This document shows positions 62,341 to 64,000 of a DNA stretch of 64,000 nucleotides, piece by piece (position 1 is the stretch's first letter; each line of letters opens with the position of its first letter). The notes beneath the pieces were generated by a model that was not told the origin of the DNA, did no database searches, and saw only the letters and a list, made by a program, of their open reading frames with translations. The DNA lies in assembly GCF_030463565.1 (NCBI RefSeq), contig NC_134644.1:150685967-150749966 (forward strand), written 5' to 3'. The position numbers were made by a program, and so were the translations under genes. This stretch comes from Pelecanus crispus. Lineage: Eukaryota; Chordata; Aves; Pelecaniformes; Pelecanidae.

Positions 62341-64000
62341 TTGAAAGTGTTGCCTGACTCAGGGCTGTAACTCTGTAACAGGAGATGCACATCCACCAGA
62401 GTTAGTCTTTTTATACCCTTCCATAAATATTTTCAGAAGTGAAGCAAAGGTTTTCCTTTCCTCTGTTGAAAGCAGAGAGCGGTTCCTCTTTTTCATCCTA
62501 TTTGATAACTAGTGCTTCACTGCACCACTGTCTCTTCTTGTCTGGTGCAATGAGAATGCCTCCTCCTGCTTCAGCCTACTTTGTTCAGCAGATATTTGGG
62601 GGCAATACGCGTGCTAATCTCTGCAGCTATCCTCCTGCAACCAGTAATGTCACTTCATATGGCTTCATCACACTGCAAGCCAGCACAGAATCGAACTGTA
62701 TTCAGTAATCCTACCAGGAAGGAGAAGATAAAATCCACAGAGCAGGCATTCCTCAAGCAAGGTTCACAGTGGAAAAAAATAAAACAGAGCTACTGTAGGT
62801 TCACAGCAGAAATACAACTGTTCACAACTCCAAGGCATCTCTATCCGATTAACCAAAAGGATTTGGCAAATGTCCAAAAGGAATGATATGGTTGTCTACT
62901 TTTGTTGGAAGAAACAAACTACAAACTGGATAAAGCTAATTTCTTTCAGTGACAGACATCTGTGATTTTTTACTGGGTTTGCCAGTGAAACTTGCTCCAA
63001 AATGCTAGTAACAATACAGTCCTGAAGAACCCTGCCTCTGAATGCTAAATATTATTTTATTCTGAATATTTTTCACTGTCTTCTAAAATCAGGCTACAGA
63101 TTTTGCATGAGTTTAATTAGACAACTTGGTAGAGAACATTTTATGATTTAAGAATCCACTTAAATGACCCAAAAATAGCAGCTCCATATATCATAATGCC
63201 ATAATTTTGCATTCTGCTCTCTCTAGAGCTCTCCCTCTCCTGCACTGTTCCCCCCATTGAATCTATCCCAGATGCTCCACTAAATACCACTTTGTCCAAG
63301 ACCTATGCTTGTTCCACCTCTGAAGAGGAAAGGAAACCTTTATGTGGCAGATGTATTTTTGGTTATTTGGTTCTTAACATATTTCAGGCTCCTTCAAATT
63401 AGTCTCAGAGGCCTAGATGGCATACAGAGCTGAAGGCAGGTGAGACAGTTCATGATAAATGAAATTTATTTCATGAATATCAGCACCTCATTTGTGTACA
63501 TGTGTGTTTTCCCCCATTGCTGAGATAATTATTGTTGGTAATAACACGGAGTCAGACACCTGAATGTATCATTGCAGACAAACCCATGTTATTTGTGCAT
63601 TTTCACTAAACTAATCCTTGCCACAGGCAAGATTTTAACCTTGTAAGGGGTTGCAAGCTGCTCATGCATGTAGTTGTTCTTCCCACGGAACAGACTGTGC
63701 ACAAACTTAGGTGCGTAGTCCTGGTTCATGCCTTGTTCTCCTCCTGTGGGGAGGAATAAGTGACAGAACCACAGCCGTCTTAAAACCTCTGAAGATTTTT
63801 TGATAAAGATGAAGTTTTATGTGAAGATCATTGAAGAAAAGTCATCCTGGGCCAAGGAACACATCTTTCTTAAACTGACTGTAATTTCTTTATTAGGGAC
63901 AGGAAGAAAGAAAAATACCAGCTCTTGTTCATGACCGAGATGGTCCCAGCTGCCACGCAGCCGCCCCAGGAAAGTTGAGTCCTGCTGGCTCCAGTGCCTA
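62341..64000. other. Intergenic sequence, nothing recognised
   Basis: Short ORFs only, no recognised repeat or exon to the window end. Confidence 0.4.

Overview
The window is vertebrate nuclear DNA, most likely from a bird. It encodes a complete odd-skipped-related 2 (OSR2) protein with vertebrate GT-AG introns. Near 60.3 kb there is a short CR1 LINE tail ending in the ATTCTATGA-type repeat typical of sauropsid genomes, and a much older CR1 copy lies near 53.1-53.8 kb. Repeat density is low and the gene is compact, as in birds; another sauropsid is not excluded.

Layout. 1-12.8 kb: AT-rich intergenic DNA with no supported gene, a strong AT palindrome at 3.9 kb and an (AAGGC)6 microsatellite. 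12.8-24.1 kb: a broad CpG-rich domain. It holds a large upstream CpG island (about 13.4-16.5 kb), an inferred OSR2 promoter and non-coding first exon (about 17.37-17.83 kb), and the three coding exons (20765-21420, 21991-22090, 22784-22966). The 3' UTR follows with three candidate poly(A) signals. 24.1-64 kb: intergenic sequence with ancient SINE/LINE remnants, small palindromic old repeats, simple repeats, candidate conserved regulatory blocks, and one candidate terminal exon of an unidentified minus-strand gene (about 45.6-45.9 kb).

OSR2 is the only confidently identified gene. The sequence supports two protein forms. The 312-residue form has five C2H2 fingers. The 276-residue form has three; it arises from an internal acceptor in the last exon (exon starting at 22866), which shifts the frame and makes 22866-22940 dual-coding. 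The inferred 5' UTR carries several upstream ORFs, including a start-stop element overlapping a 56-codon uORF. The rest of the window looks like the regulatory surroundings of a developmental transcription factor gene. The very long ORFs in the GC-rich core are composition artefacts.
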